DNA of 64,000 nucleotides from Actinomycetota bacterium (GCA_016870275.1 VGBZ01000006.1:1-64000), one strand, 5' to 3'; shown: positions 41,907 to 50,162, numbered from the stretch's first letter. Numbers and translations: made by a program. The notes: generated by a model not told the origin, from the sequence alone.

Positions 41907-42530
41907 CGGCCCGGTCGTCGCCGTCAGGAGGCCGCGACGCTCGAGTTCGCGTCGGGCCGTCGCCGGTGACGTGAAGACCAACGCATCCCAGCCCACAGCG
42001 AGAGCGCCGGCGACGTTGCCCTCGTTGTCATCGAGGAAGATCGCCTGATCCGGGCCGAATCCGAACCGTTCCTCGCACCGGCGGTAGATCTCGGGTTCGG
42101 GTTTGCACACGCCCTCGTGCCCAGAGATCATCACGCCGTCGAGCAGATCGAGGACGGGGTAGTCCTCGGGGATGCCCTCGAAGCACACCGCCGACCAGTT
42201 CGACAGTCCGACGCAGCGCACGCCGGCGTGGCGCAGATCCTCGATGATTGACTGCGTGCCGGGATCGGTCTCTCCCAGGCTGTGGCGGAAGTGCTCGACG
42301 TACCCGTCGACCACCCAGCCGTGTCCGGGGTGACGGGCCTCCATGACGCCTCGGACCTCCTCCACGCCGGCGCCGCGGTCGAGGTGCAGGTTCGCCTCGA
42401 GGTCGAACACCTCCTCGGCGAGACGTTCGACCTCGAGTGGATCATCGACGAACCGGGCGATGGCCCGACGTCGGTCCCACGGGATCACCACGTTGCCCAG
42501 GTCGAACACGACCACCGGCTCGGCGTTCAC
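41904..42530 (-). CDS. HAD-superfamily phosphatase (YihX-like)
   Basis: A 208-residue HAD subfamily IA protein. Motif I is FDLGNVV with nucleophile D10; the second aspartate of the usual DxD is glycine, as in the YihX/epoxide-hydrolase-N subgroup. LSNWSAV gives motif II, KPEPEIYRRCEERFG motif III, and IFLDDNEGNV motif IV. The substrate is probably a sugar phosphate or other small phosphate ester, not determined. GTG 42528-42530 overlaps the upstream ligase stop (GTGA). Confidence 0.88.
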   Translation of the reverse strand: MNAEPVVVFDLGNVVIPWDRRRAIARFVDDPLEVERLAEEVFDLEANLHLDRGAGVEEVRGVMEARHPGHGWVVDGYVEHFRHSLGETDPGTQSIIEDLRHAGVRCVGLSNWSAVCFEGIPEDYPVLDLLDGVMISGHEGVCKPEPEIYRRCEERFGFGPDQAIFLDDNEGNVAGALAVGWDALVFTSPATARRELERRGLLTATTGP

Positions 42531-44173
42531 GCACCGACCGCCTGTGCCCGGGCCCAGCGGTAGTCGGCCTTGCCCGAGGGCGAGCGCACCATCGCCTCGC
42601 AGCGCAGCAGCGCCTTGGGGAGCTTGAAGCGGGCCACGTGCCGGCCGGCCTCTGCGAGCAGTTCCTCGTCGCTCGGGTCGTCACCGGAGCGGAGTTGGAC
42701 CACTGCGACCACCTCGTCACCCCAACGCAGCGATGGGCGACCCACCACGACGCAGTCCACGACCGCCGGGTGCTGCAGCAGCGCCTGTTCCACCTCCTCG
42801 GCGAAGACCTTCTCGCCACCGGTGTTGATCGTTGCGGCGTCACGGCCGAGCAGTTCGATGCTCCCGTCCCGAAGCCGCCTCACCCGGTCACCGGGAACCG
42901 CGTAACGGACGCCGTCGATCGACGGGAAGGTGGCGGCGCTGCGTTCGGCATCACCGAGGTAGCCGAGCGGGATCCGGCCTGTCTGAGCCAGCCAGCCGAT
43001 GCCGTCGTGGCCGGGTTCAGCGACCGCCTCGAGTCCGTCGTCGAGCACCACCGCAGTGGTCATCGGGATGAAGTAGCGATCGTTACGCACCGAGCCGACG
43101 GTCGACACCCGACTCGCCTGCTGCCCGCTCTCCGACGCCCCCAGGCCGTCGAGGAGGACCGCCGAGGGCGCTGCGGCGAGCAGTCGTTCCGCCACTCCCG
43201 TCGAGAGCGCTGCCCCTCCTGAGACGATCGCCAGCAGCGAGGACACCTCGTGGTCCCGTCGTTCGAGCGCATCGGCGAGTGGTCGGCCGAATGCGTCGCC
43301 GACGATCAGGAGCACCTCCACGTCGTGCTCCTCGACGGAGTCGAGCAGCGCGTCGGCGTCGAAGTGCTCGAAGTTGCTCCCGATGACCACGGTGTCGCCG
43401 TTGGTGAGGGCGCTGAAGGCCAGCCAGTGTGCGGCTCCGTGCATGAACGGTGACGCCGGCATGACCGACGTGTGGTGATCCGCAGCGGCACCGGCGATGT
43501 CGCTCAGCGCAGCCCACTCGGTGGCGTCGTCACGTCGGCGCCCACCGAGTGATGTGACGAAGATGTCTGCCTGGCGCCACAGAACGCCCTTCGGCCGTCC
43601 GGTCGTCCCGCCGGTGTAGAGCAGGTAGAGGTCGTCGGGGCACCGTGCCGCCCGCACCGCAGGGTCGATCTGTGTCGGCCGGGCGTCACGGGCGGTGTGG
43701 TACCACTCGGCGCCGGGGAGGAGATCGACACCGCTGCCGTCGTCGACCTGGAGCAACAACTCGAGGTCGACGAGTCGGTCGCGCACCTCTGCCATGACCG
43801 GAGCGAACGCCGAGTGGTAGACGACGCCGCGGGTACCGGCGTCACAGAGGAGGTACTCGAGTTCCTCGGCCACGTATCTGTAGTTGACGTTGAACGGGAC
43901 GACACGGGCAGCGAACGCACCGAGCATCACCTCGAGGTACTCCGCTGAGTTGTGGAGGTAGACCGCAACGTGATCCTGCCCGGATTCGTGGTCGGCGAGC
44001 TCGCTCCGAGGAGTGGATCGTCCGAGTCCGGCGTCCAACAACACGTTGGCGAACTGCCGGCTGCGATCACCGAACTCCCTGTAGGTCAGGACCTGCGTGT
44101 CGCAGACGATGCAGGGCCGATCCTTGACAGCGGACTCGACCGCCTCGAACACCGAGGCGATGTTGTGTTCCAC
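42527..44173 (-). CDS. Acyl-CoA synthetase (AMP-forming ligase, FadD-like)
   Basis: A 548-residue ANL enzyme, distinct from the ligase at 6.6 kb. Motifs: YLLYTGGTTGRPKGVLWRQ (A3, with Gly in place of Ser), a substrate region MPASPFMHGAAHWLAF, GASESGQQASR in the A5 position where the usual GMTE is altered, and INTGGEKVFAEEVEQAL with a final lysine in SPSGKADYRWARA. The variant A3 and A5 are characteristic of a group of actinobacterial acyl-CoA ligases. GTG 44171-44173 has GGAGG six bases upstream. A reverse TAACAT near 44211 may be its -10. Confidence 0.88.
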   Translation of the reverse strand: MEHNIASVFEAVESAVKDRPCIVCDTQVLTYREFGDRSRQFANVLLDAGLGRSTPRSELADHESGQDHVAVYLHNSAEYLEVMLGAFAARVVPFNVNYRYVAEELEYLLCDAGTRGVVYHSAFAPVMAEVRDRLVDLELLLQVDDGSGVDLLPGAEWYHTARDARPTQIDPAVRAARCPDDLYLLYTGGTTGRPKGVLWRQADIFVTSLGGRRRDDATEWAALSDIAGAAADHHTSVMPASPFMHGAAHWLAFSALTNGDTVVIGSNFEHFDADALLDSVEEHDVEVLLIVGDAFGRPLADALERRDHEVSSLLAIVSGGAALSTGVAERLLAAAPSAVLLDGLGASESGQQASRVSTVGSVRNDRYFIPMTTAVVLDDGLEAVAEPGHDGIGWLAQTGRIPLGYLGDAERSAATFPSIDGVRYAVPGDRVRRLRDGSIELLGRDAATINTGGEKVFAEEVEQALLQHPAVVDCVVVGRPSLRWGDEVVAVVQLRSGDDPSDEELLAEAGRHVARFKLPKALLRCEAMVRSPSGKADYRWARAQAVGA

Positions 44174-44264
44174 GGCGGTCCTCCGGGGTCCCACGAACGG
44201 CGCTCGGATGTTAGAACTCGGCCCCGGCCCCGGCCGATTCCGTCCGGCCTCGCCGATCCGCTGC

Positions 44265-45833
44265 TCAGCAGCTCGTTCCGGGGGACGGCACGGTCAGGTC
44301 GATCAGGTACCGGTCCACGATCCGGTCCACGCACGGCGTTCCACCGTAGGCCGTGTGCCCGTCTGAGTTGACCGTGACGAGCACGGCGTTGGGGATGCGC
44401 GCCGCAACGGCCTGGGCATTGCGGAATGGTGTGGCTGGATCTCCGGTGCTCCCGACGACGACGATCGGCGGTGTGGCCGGATCGTACGGCGGTGCCGTGT
44501 CGGAACTGGGCCCGACGGGCCACGTGGCGCACGGGAGCATCTCGTTGGCGACACCGGCCCCGAAACGCGGTGCTGCAGCAGCTGCGTCGTTGGCGAATGC
44601 CCGGAACTGTTCGGGGTCGGCCGGAGGCGTGTCGTCGGTGCACACCACAGCGGCGTACGCCGGGTAGCCGCCGAAGTCGTAGTAGTTCTGGGCCAGGGAC
44701 TCGAGTTCGGAACCGTCTCCCTGTTCAGCGGCGGCGAGCGCCGGCCCGAGGCGTCGCCAGCCGTCGTTGAGGTAGCCGGTGAACGTCGCAGCGACCACCA
44801 CGTCGTTCGGTCCGAACGTGCCCCCCGTCGTCCCGAGTGTCCCGGCCTCCGCCGCCGCCATCACCCGGTCGTAGCTCGCAGCGAGGTCATCTACGCCGCA
44901 CTCCGCTCGCCCGCCGGCGGCGCACTGGGCCGCAGCAGCATCGAACGCCCGCTCGAAGCCGACCGCCTGTTCGGTCAGGAACTCGGTGAAGCCGAGTGCC
45001 GGATCGACGACCCCGTCGAGCGCCATCGATCGGATGTGCTCACCGAAGCGTGCGGCGTACTCCTGCCCGATCCGGGTGCCGTAGGAGAACCCGACGTAGT
45101 TGAGCGGCCCCTCGTTCAGCGCCCGGCGGATCGCCTCGAGGTCCCGGGCCACCTCGGCGGTCGCCACGTGAGCGAGCAGATCCCCGTGGTCCGCAGCGCA
45201 CTCGGCGCTGATCGCAGCCGCAGCGGTGTCGAGTGCAGCCTGTTCCGCCGGGTCGTCGGGACTCGAGTCGAGCGTCTGGAACTCCGACACTCCCGAGTCG
45301 CAGTCGATCACCGCCGACTCGCCCACGCCGCGTGGATCCCAACTCACCGTGTCGAAGCGTCGTCCCGTCGCCGGTGTCAGCGGCAGGCCAGCGAGGAACT
45401 CCAGTCCCGATCCGCCGGGACCGCCGGGGTTGGTGACGAGCGAGCCGATCCGATCTCCGGTGGCCGGGATGCGACCGAGGACCAGGTCGATGGTCCGACC
45501 GCCGGGGTCGGCCCAATCGAGCGGCACGGCCATGGTGGCGCACTCGATCTCCGGAGGTGCGTTCCGGCACGGACCCCACTCGAGTCGGGGTGGCTCCCAG
45601 CCCTCGGGGAACTCCACCCCGGTGGTTGCCGACGGTTCCCCGCTGGTGCTCGGCTCGGTGCTCGGCGCGGTGCCCGGTGCAGAGTCCGGTGCGGCGCTGG
45701 GGTCCTCGGACGTCGTCGAGCACGCCGAGACGAGGACCGCAACGACGCACCCCACGACCAGACCCGTGCGGGCGGCCGTCCGACGTCTCGATGCCCAAGG
45801 GCGCCGACGTCGGTCGGTCAAGTCGTTCTTCAC
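44265..45833 (-). CDS. TAP-like alpha/beta hydrolase lipoprotein
   Basis: A 522-residue exported hydrolase. A twin-basic N terminus and helix (ARTGLVVGCVVAVLVSACST) end in a lipobox, so the cysteine near residue 38 is likely lipid-modified. A Ser/Pro/Thr-rich linker follows, then the hydrolase with NPGGPGGSG (oxyanion hole), GFSYGTRIGQEYA (nucleophile), GSTGDPATPF (acid) and NSDGHTAYGG (His). The C-terminal TAP-like domain is typical of secreted tripeptidyl aminopeptidases and related mycobacterial esterases/peptidases. GTG 45831-45833 is six bases after reverse TACGCT. Confidence 0.9.
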   Translation of the reverse strand: MKNDLTDRRRRPWASRRRTAARTGLVVGCVVAVLVSACSTTSEDPSAAPDSAPGTAPSTEPSTSGEPSATTGVEFPEGWEPPRLEWGPCRNAPPEIECATMAVPLDWADPGGRTIDLVLGRIPATGDRIGSLVTNPGGPGGSGLEFLAGLPLTPATGRRFDTVSWDPRGVGESAVIDCDSGVSEFQTLDSSPDDPAEQAALDTAAAAISAECAADHGDLLAHVATAEVARDLEAIRRALNEGPLNYVGFSYGTRIGQEYAARFGEHIRSMALDGVVDPALGFTEFLTEQAVGFERAFDAAAAQCAAGGRAECGVDDLAASYDRVMAAAEAGTLGTTGGTFGPNDVVVAATFTGYLNDGWRRLGPALAAAEQGDGSELESLAQNYYDFGGYPAYAAVVCTDDTPPADPEQFRAFANDAAAAAPRFGAGVANEMLPCATWPVGPSSDTAPPYDPATPPIVVVGSTGDPATPFRNAQAVAARIPNAVLVTVNSDGHTAYGGTPCVDRIVDRYLIDLTVPSPGTSC

Positions 45834-45839
45834 CGGCCG

Positions 45840-45845
45840 AGCGTA
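45840..45845 (-). promoter_or_regulatory. -10 element of the TAP-like hydrolase gene, leaderless type
   Basis: Reverse TACGCT is six bases from the GTG. The 10-mer AGCGTAGGCC also contains forward TAGGCC sharing the TA, but no forward gene follows. The rest of this 91-base gap holds a 12-bp direct repeat ATTCTCCGCAGC at 45863-45874 and 45905-45916. Confidence 0.5.
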
Positions 45846-45924
45846 GGCCGGTTCGTCTTCGCATTCTCCGCAGCCACGAAGCGGGACTCGCTCTGCGACG
45901 CCGAATTCTCCGCAGCGGTTCGAT

Positions 45925-46386
45925 TCACTCTGCGTAGCGGTAGATGACCTCGGCGATGCACGCCGGCTTGTCGATGCCTTCGATCTCGAAGGTGAACGTC
46001 ATGTGGATCTGAGCCCATCCGCCGTCGAGTGGGCGGACATCGTCGAGCACCGCTCCGAGGCGCAGGTTCGACCCGACCGGAACGGGATTGATGAACCGCA
46101 CCCTGTCGAGGCCGTAGTTGATGCCCAGCGACACTCCCGAGACGATGAGGATCTGCGGCATGAGCACCGGGCCGAGTGAGAGGGTCAGGTAGCCGTGGGC
46201 GATCGGTCCGCCGAACGGCGACTCGGCGGTGGCCCGCTCGACGTCGACGTGGATCCACTGATGGTCCCCGGTGGCATCGGCGAAGGTGTTGACGCGGTCC
46301 TGTGTCACCTCCAGCCAGTCGGAGTACCCGAGGTGGGTCCCGATGAGTTCGGTGAGTCCTGCGATTCCATTCACCTGCGTCGCCAT
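45925..46386 (-). CDS. MaoC-like hot-dog dehydratase
   Basis: A 153-residue single hot-dog protein of the R-specific enoyl-CoA hydratase (MaoC) family. The hydratase-2 motif is complete in FADATGDHQWIHVDVERA, with catalytic Asp and His, followed by PFGGPIAHGYLTLSL. It probably hydrates 2-enoyl-CoA; the exact chain length is unknown. The ATG at 46384-46386 is preceded at six bases by CATGAT, a -10-like element, and an in-frame ATG six codons upstream is possible. Confidence 0.9.
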   Translation of the reverse strand: MATQVNGIAGLTELIGTHLGYSDWLEVTQDRVNTFADATGDHQWIHVDVERATAESPFGGPIAHGYLTLSLGPVLMPQILIVSGVSLGINYGLDRVRFINPVPVGSNLRLGAVLDDVRPLDGGWAQIHMTFTFEIEGIDKPACIAEVIYRYAE

Positions 46387-46413
46387 GGCGCGATCATGGC
46401 CCACGTGGACGGC

Positions 46414-46833
46414 TCAGGCGAAGTACGACTGCTGGTAGTCCCGCGACTGCCGGTGCAGAACCAGAGCGATCAAGGCGTAGACGAAGATCGCGTTGAGGAT
46501 TCCGCCGGGGAGCAGGTAGAAAGTCGCGTTGGCGATCACCGACCCGTACAGCACCACGATCACGAAGCGCACTGCGATCGGGAGGAACGACGCCACCACG
46601 GCCACCTGGTAGCCACGCTTCATCTCGTTGGCCACACCGAAGGCACCGAAGGCGTTGGCTGCCGCTGCAGCGAGGAACACGAGCCGAGCGAACATGCCGT
46701 CGGTGGGGAAGTCGTAGTCGTTGTTCCACCCGAGCGCAGCGAGCGCCAGGAAGACCGCGTCGAAGTACAGGAGGAACTGGGCGATCACCAGCGTCTGCGG
46801 CTGACGGCTGTTGAACCAGCGTCGTTCGTTCAT
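46414..46833 (-). CDS. Small four-helix membrane protein of unknown function
   Basis: A 139-residue protein with four predicted helices (about 15-35, 46-66, 78-98, 104-124) and short loops. The N terminus MNERRWFNSRQPQTLVIAQFLLYFDAV and the C terminus RQSRDYQQSYFA are polar and likely cytoplasmic. No family is recognised with confidence. Its ATG (46831-46833) overlaps the ATG of the divergent nucleotidyltransferase (46832-46834), giving a shared CATG. A reverse CAGACT seven bases upstream resembles a -10 and would lie inside the neighbouring coding sequence. Confidence 0.7.
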   Translation of the reverse strand: MNERRWFNSRQPQTLVIAQFLLYFDAVFLALAALGWNNDYDFPTDGMFARLVFLAAAAANAFGAFGVANEMKRGYQVAVVASFLPIAVRFVIVVLYGSVIANATFYLLPGGILNAIFVYALIALVLHRQSRDYQQSYFA

Positions 46834-47611
46834 GACTGACAGTCTGGCAGGAGTGTGCCTGGCTGCTGGTGCCGGGACCCGACTGCGGCCCCTCACGGAC
46901 CTGCTGGCGAAGCCCCTGTGTCCGGTCGGGAACCGGCCGCTGCTCGACTGGGCGGTCGAGGCGCTGTCCGGCGCGACGTCGGACCTGGCCGTCAACGTGT
47001 GCCACCACCCGGAGCGGATGCGCGCCCATCTGGCGGCGCACCACCCGTCGGTGCACGTGTCGCTCGAGTCGCCGGTGGCGCTCGGCACCGCCGGGGCGAT
47101 CGGCCGGCTGCGGACGTGGCTCGACGGACGGGCGGCGCTGGTGGTCAACGCCGACACGTGGCATCGGGTCGACCTGCGCCCGTTCGTCCACGACTGGGAC
47201 GGCGAGCGGGTGCGTCTGGTGACATCGACGCCGGGGCCGTTCGGTCCGGGCAGCGGGGTCGTCGCCTCGCTGCTGCCCCCCTGGGCCGTCGATCGCTGCG
47301 CCCCGGAGCCGAGCGGACTCTGGAAACAGATCTGGAGTCCGGCCATCGACGCCGGCCGGGCCGAGACCGTCCACGTGGTCGACGGTGACGGCCCGGTCGT
47401 CGACTGCGGGACACCGTCGGACTACCTGCGGGCGAACCTGATCGTCTCGGGCGGCGAGTCGGTGATCGGCGAGGGGGCGGTCGTGGAGGGCGCCGTCGAG
47501 CGGTGCGTGGTGTGGCCCGGATCGGTGGTCGGCCCCGATGAGCACCTCGTCGAGGTGATCCGTGCCGACGGTCTCACCGTCGCTGCGGATCAGTCAGGCC
47601 GTCGGATCTGA
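46832..47611 (+). CDS. Sugar-nucleotidyltransferase-like protein
   Basis: A 259-residue NTP-transferase-fold protein. The nucleotide-binding signature LAAGAGTRLRPLTDLLAKPLCPVGNRPLLDW is at residues 10-40 (read in parts), ALGTAGAIGRL lies further on, and VVNADTWH holds the metal-binding Asp. Relatives transfer NMP to sugar phosphates (for example mannose- or glucose-1-phosphate). ATG 46832 is needed to include the first beta strand; GTG 46853 would remove it. Its 3' end overlaps the convergent rlmN by 22 bases. Confidence 0.85.
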   Translation: MTDSLAGVCLAAGAGTRLRPLTDLLAKPLCPVGNRPLLDWAVEALSGATSDLAVNVCHHPERMRAHLAAHHPSVHVSLESPVALGTAGAIGRLRTWLDGRAALVVNADTWHRVDLRPFVHDWDGERVRLVTSTPGPFGPGSGVVASLLPPWAVDRCAPEPSGLWKQIWSPAIDAGRAETVHVVDGDGPVVDCGTPSDYLRANLIVSGGESVIGEGAVVEGAVERCVVWPGSVVGPDEHLVEVIRADGLTVAADQSGRRI

Positions 47612-48621
47612 ACCTCGACTCCAGCCCGGAGCTGTCCGCAGGCGGCGTCGATGTCGCGGCCGCGAGTGTCCCGGATGGTGACGGCCACGCCGGCGTCGGC
47701 GAGGCGGTCGCGGAAGGCGTGGACCCGGTTGCGCGACGATCCGACCACCGGGTAGCCGGGCGTGGGGTTGAGCGGGATCAGGTTGACGTGGGCGCCGCGG
47801 TGCCGGGTGATGACGGCGAGCCGCTCGGCGTCGGCGAACCGATCGTTCACACCGTCGATCAGCGCCCACTCGAACGTCACCCGCCGCCCGGTCCGCGACC
47901 GGTGCTCGTCGCAGGCGTCGAGCAGGTCGGCGAGCGGGTAGCGACGGTTGATCGGGACGAGCTCGTTGCGCAGTTCGTCGTCGGCAGCGTGCAGCGACAC
48001 GGCGAGGCCGACGGGCAGACCCCCGGCGGTGAGCCGCCGGATGCCGGGCACGATCCCGACGGTGGACACCGTGAGGTGCCGGGCGCCGATCCCCAGGTCG
48101 TCGTGCAGTCGTCGCACGGCCCCCCACGTGGCGTCGAAGTTGGCGAGCGGCTCGCCCATCCCCATGAACACCACGTTGGACACCCGGCGCTCCCCGGATG
48201 CCCATCGGGCCCTGACGACCTGCTCCACGATCTCGCCGACGGACAGGTGCCGTTCGAAGCCGGCTTGGCCGGTGGCGCAGAACCTGCAGGCCATGGCGCA
48301 GCCCGCCTGGGTGGACACGCAGACCGTCGTCCGGTCGTCGTAGTGCATCAACACGGTCTCGACAGCGGCGCCGTCACGGAGTCGCCACAGCCACTTCGTG
48401 GTCGCCCCGTCGTCGGCCCGCTGCTCGGCCGCAGCCCCGAGGGCCGTCGGCAGCGACTCGGCGAGCCGGTCCCGGAGCGCGGCGGGGAGTCCGGTCACGT
48501 CCTCCAACGGGCGACCCTGTCGGTAGAGGCCGTCCCAGAGCTGCTCGATCCGGTAGGCGGGTTCGCCGCCGAGCAGTTCGGCGAGCTCGGCGCGATCGGG
48601 GTCGTAGCGGCTCGAACCCAT
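47590..48621 (-). CDS. rlmN: 23S rRNA/tRNA adenine-C2 methyltransferase
   Basis: RlmN methylates A2503 of 23S rRNA and A37 of some tRNAs by a ping-pong radical SAM mechanism. The 343-residue protein has the cluster motif CAMACRFC (CxxxCxxC), FMGMGEPLANFDA and, near the C terminus, the second catalytic cysteine in DIDAACGQL. ATG 48619-48621 is used; GTG 48628-48630 overlaps the upstream stop (GTGA) and would add three residues. It follows the mshD-like gene by five bases and is cotranscribed with it. Confidence 0.94.
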   Translation of the reverse strand: MGSSRYDPDRAELAELLGGEPAYRIEQLWDGLYRQGRPLEDVTGLPAALRDRLAESLPTALGAAAEQRADDGATTKWLWRLRDGAAVETVLMHYDDRTTVCVSTQAGCAMACRFCATGQAGFERHLSVGEIVEQVVRARWASGERRVSNVVFMGMGEPLANFDATWGAVRRLHDDLGIGARHLTVSTVGIVPGIRRLTAGGLPVGLAVSLHAADDELRNELVPINRRYPLADLLDACDEHRSRTGRRVTFEWALIDGVNDRFADAERLAVITRHRGAHVNLIPLNPTPGYPVVGSSRNRVHAFRDRLADAGVAVTIRDTRGRDIDAACGQLRAGVEVQIRRPD

Positions 48622-48626
48622 GGCGG

Positions 48627-49292
48627 TCACGGCGCGGTCCCGTCCGGGTGCCTTGTCGAAGCCCTCGCCGTCGTGGGCCCACCGGTCACGTACCCGACCT
48701 GTCGGCGATGGAGCGTGAAGCCCATGGACGCGTAGAGCTGCTGGGCGGGTGCGTTGTCCCGCTCGACGTACAGCATCGCCACGGTCGCCCCGCGCTGCGT
48801 CTGATGGTCCAGGCCGGCGACGGCGAGCGCCCGCCCCAGCCCCCGGCTCGGACGGTGCGGGTCGGTGGCGATCGCGAAGATCTCGCCGAACGCAGGGGAG
48901 TCGTCGGTCGCCGGGTGGAACCGCGTCCAGCAGAACCCGTCGATCCCGCTGCCGTCGTCCGCGTCGTGCACCAACAGGTCCTCGGCGCGGAACCAGTCCG
49001 CCGCCGTCCGGTCGGCGAGGTCCTCGGCGTCCCAACCCCCCTGATCGGCGTGCCAGGAGAAGGCCCGGTTGTTGACGGCGAGCAACCCGGCATCGTCGTC
49101 ACCCGGCCGGTACGAACGGAACCCGCTTCCGGTCCAACGCCCCGACTGCTCGCGCTCCAGCGGGAGCGGCCGACGGAGCTCGTCGAGGTGCCGGGCAGGG
49201 TCGCCGGCGCCGGCGGGCGGCGGTTCGGCCGCGTCGCACCACAGGAGTGCGTCGGCGCGGTGCTCGGCCGGGATCCGTCGGGGTTCGTCCAC
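48627..49292 (-). CDS. mshD: Mycothiol-synthase-like GNAT acetyltransferase
   Basis: MshD acetylates Cys-GlcN-Ins in the last step of mycothiol synthesis. The C-terminal ~150 residues match MshD well: VNNRAFSWHADQGGW, FRAEDLLVHD, GFCWTRFH, GEIFAIATDPHRPSRGLGRAL (acetyl-CoA loop) and VERDNAPAQQLYASMGF. The protein is only 221 residues, whereas MshD usually has about 300 with two GNAT domains; here the first ~55 residues are a reduced, proline/alanine-rich remnant of the N-terminal domain. GTG 49290-49292 is nine bases after reverse TAGCCT. Mycothiol itself is an actinobacterial marker. Confidence 0.75.
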   Translation of the reverse strand: MDEPRRIPAEHRADALLWCDAAEPPPAGAGDPARHLDELRRPLPLEREQSGRWTGSGFRSYRPGDDDAGLLAVNNRAFSWHADQGGWDAEDLADRTAADWFRAEDLLVHDADDGSGIDGFCWTRFHPATDDSPAFGEIFAIATDPHRPSRGLGRALAVAGLDHQTQRGATVAMLYVERDNAPAQQLYASMGFTLHRRQVGYVTGGPTTARASTRHPDGTAP

Positions 49293-49301
49293 CAGCGGCG
49301 G

Positions 49302-49311
49302 AGGCTACCGT
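49302..49311. promoter_or_regulatory. Symmetric bidirectional promoter (mshD-like / nth)
   Basis: AGGCTACCGT contains reverse TAGCCT (49302-49307), nine bases from the mshD-like GTG, and forward TACCGT (49306-49311), six bases from the nth GTG. They share the TA at 49306-49307. Start codons are 25 bases apart. Confidence 0.6.
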
Positions 49312-49317
49312 GCGCCC

Positions 49318-49992
49318 GTGTCCGACCTCCCGAGCGAGCCGCCTCGTCGCCGGGTCCGACCTCGCACTCCGGCCGGTCGCGCCCGGACGGTGGACCGCCT
49401 CCTCTCCGAGGAGTACCCCGATGCAGTGTGTGAACTTGACCACCGCAACGCCTTCGAGCTGCTCGCCGCAACGATTCTCTCGGCTCAGTGCACCGACGCC
49501 CGGGTGAACCTGGTGACCCCGGCGTTGTTCGAGCGCTACCCGGATGCCGCTGCGCTCGCCGTTGCGGATCCGGAGCAGGTCGAGGAGATGATCCACTCCA
49601 CCGGGTTCTACCGCTCCAAGGCGAAGAACCTCATCGGCATGGCCGCCGGTCTCATCGACCGGTTCGACGGGGAGGTTCCCACCCGGGTCGAGGACCTGAC
49701 CTCGTTGCCCGGGGTGGGACGCAAGACCGCCAACGTCGTGCGGAGCGTGGCGCTCGGCCTGCCCGGTCTGCCGGTGGACACCCACGTCCTGCGACTCTCC
49801 CGCCTGCTGCACCTCACCAGCTCCGAGGACCCGGTCCGTGTCGAACACGAGTTGAACCCGATGGTTCCGGCCATGGGGCGAGGCGACTTCAGCCTCCGTC
49901 TGATCCTCCACGGCAGGCGTGTCTGTGTCGCCAGGCGACCGGATTGCGGTCGTTGCGTACTCGCCTGGATGTGCCCGTCCGCAGGACCGTGA
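49318..49992 (+). CDS. nth: Endonuclease III
   Basis: A 224-residue DNA glycosylase/AP lyase for oxidised pyrimidines. The helix-hairpin-helix LPGVGRKTANVV contains the catalytic lysine and VDTHVLRLS the catalytic aspartate. The C terminus carries the 4Fe-4S cluster cysteines in the spacing C-x6-C-x2-C-x5-C (CVARRPDCGRCVLAWMC). GTG 49318 is six bases after TACCGT. The N-terminal ~20 residues are Arg/Pro rich. A UUCG-loop terminator lies downstream. Confidence 0.96.
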   Translation: MSDLPSEPPRRRVRPRTPAGRARTVDRLLSEEYPDAVCELDHRNAFELLAATILSAQCTDARVNLVTPALFERYPDAAALAVADPEQVEEMIHSTGFYRSKAKNLIGMAAGLIDRFDGEVPTRVEDLTSLPGVGRKTANVVRSVALGLPGLPVDTHVLRLSRLLHLTSSEDPVRVEHELNPMVPAMGRGDFSLRLILHGRRVCVARRPDCGRCVLAWMCPSAGP

Positions 49993-50047
49993 ACCGAGGT
50001 TTCGAAGCGGTGGACGGAGAGTGACGAGTTGTGGTGGACTCACCGGA

Positions 50048-50066
50048 CCAGGTTCCCGCCACCTGG
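50048..50066 (+). other. Small perfect hairpin downstream of nth
   Basis: CCAGGT (50048-50053) and ACCTGG (50061-50066) pair around a 7-base loop. It is the first of three hairpins in the 172-base gap after nth. Confidence 0.5.
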
Positions 50067-50102
50067 TAGTGGCGCTCGGGCTCCCGCCGCCCGACGCGCC
50101 CG

Positions 50103-50137
50103 CCCGGCGTCCCTTCGGGGGCGCCGGGTGTCGTTTT
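50103..50137 (+). terminator. Rho-independent-type terminator of nth with UUCG loop
   Basis: CCCGGCGTCCC (50103-50113) pairs with GGGGCGCCGGG (50118-50128) over 11 positions with one G-T wobble, closed by the very stable TTCG tetraloop (50114-50117). TTTT follows at 50134-50137. It is the only hairpin in the window with both a strong stem and a T run. Confidence 0.85.
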
Positions 50138-50146
50138 GGAGCCGCT

Positions 50147-50162
50147 CGCCGGAGACCCGGCG
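50147..50162. terminator. Hairpin after the 62-residue protein gene
   Basis: CGCCGG (50147-50152) and CCGGCG (50157-50162) form a 6-bp stem with an AGAC loop just past the reverse-strand stop at 50165. Together with the UUCG hairpin it separates two convergent transcripts. Confidence 0.45.
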
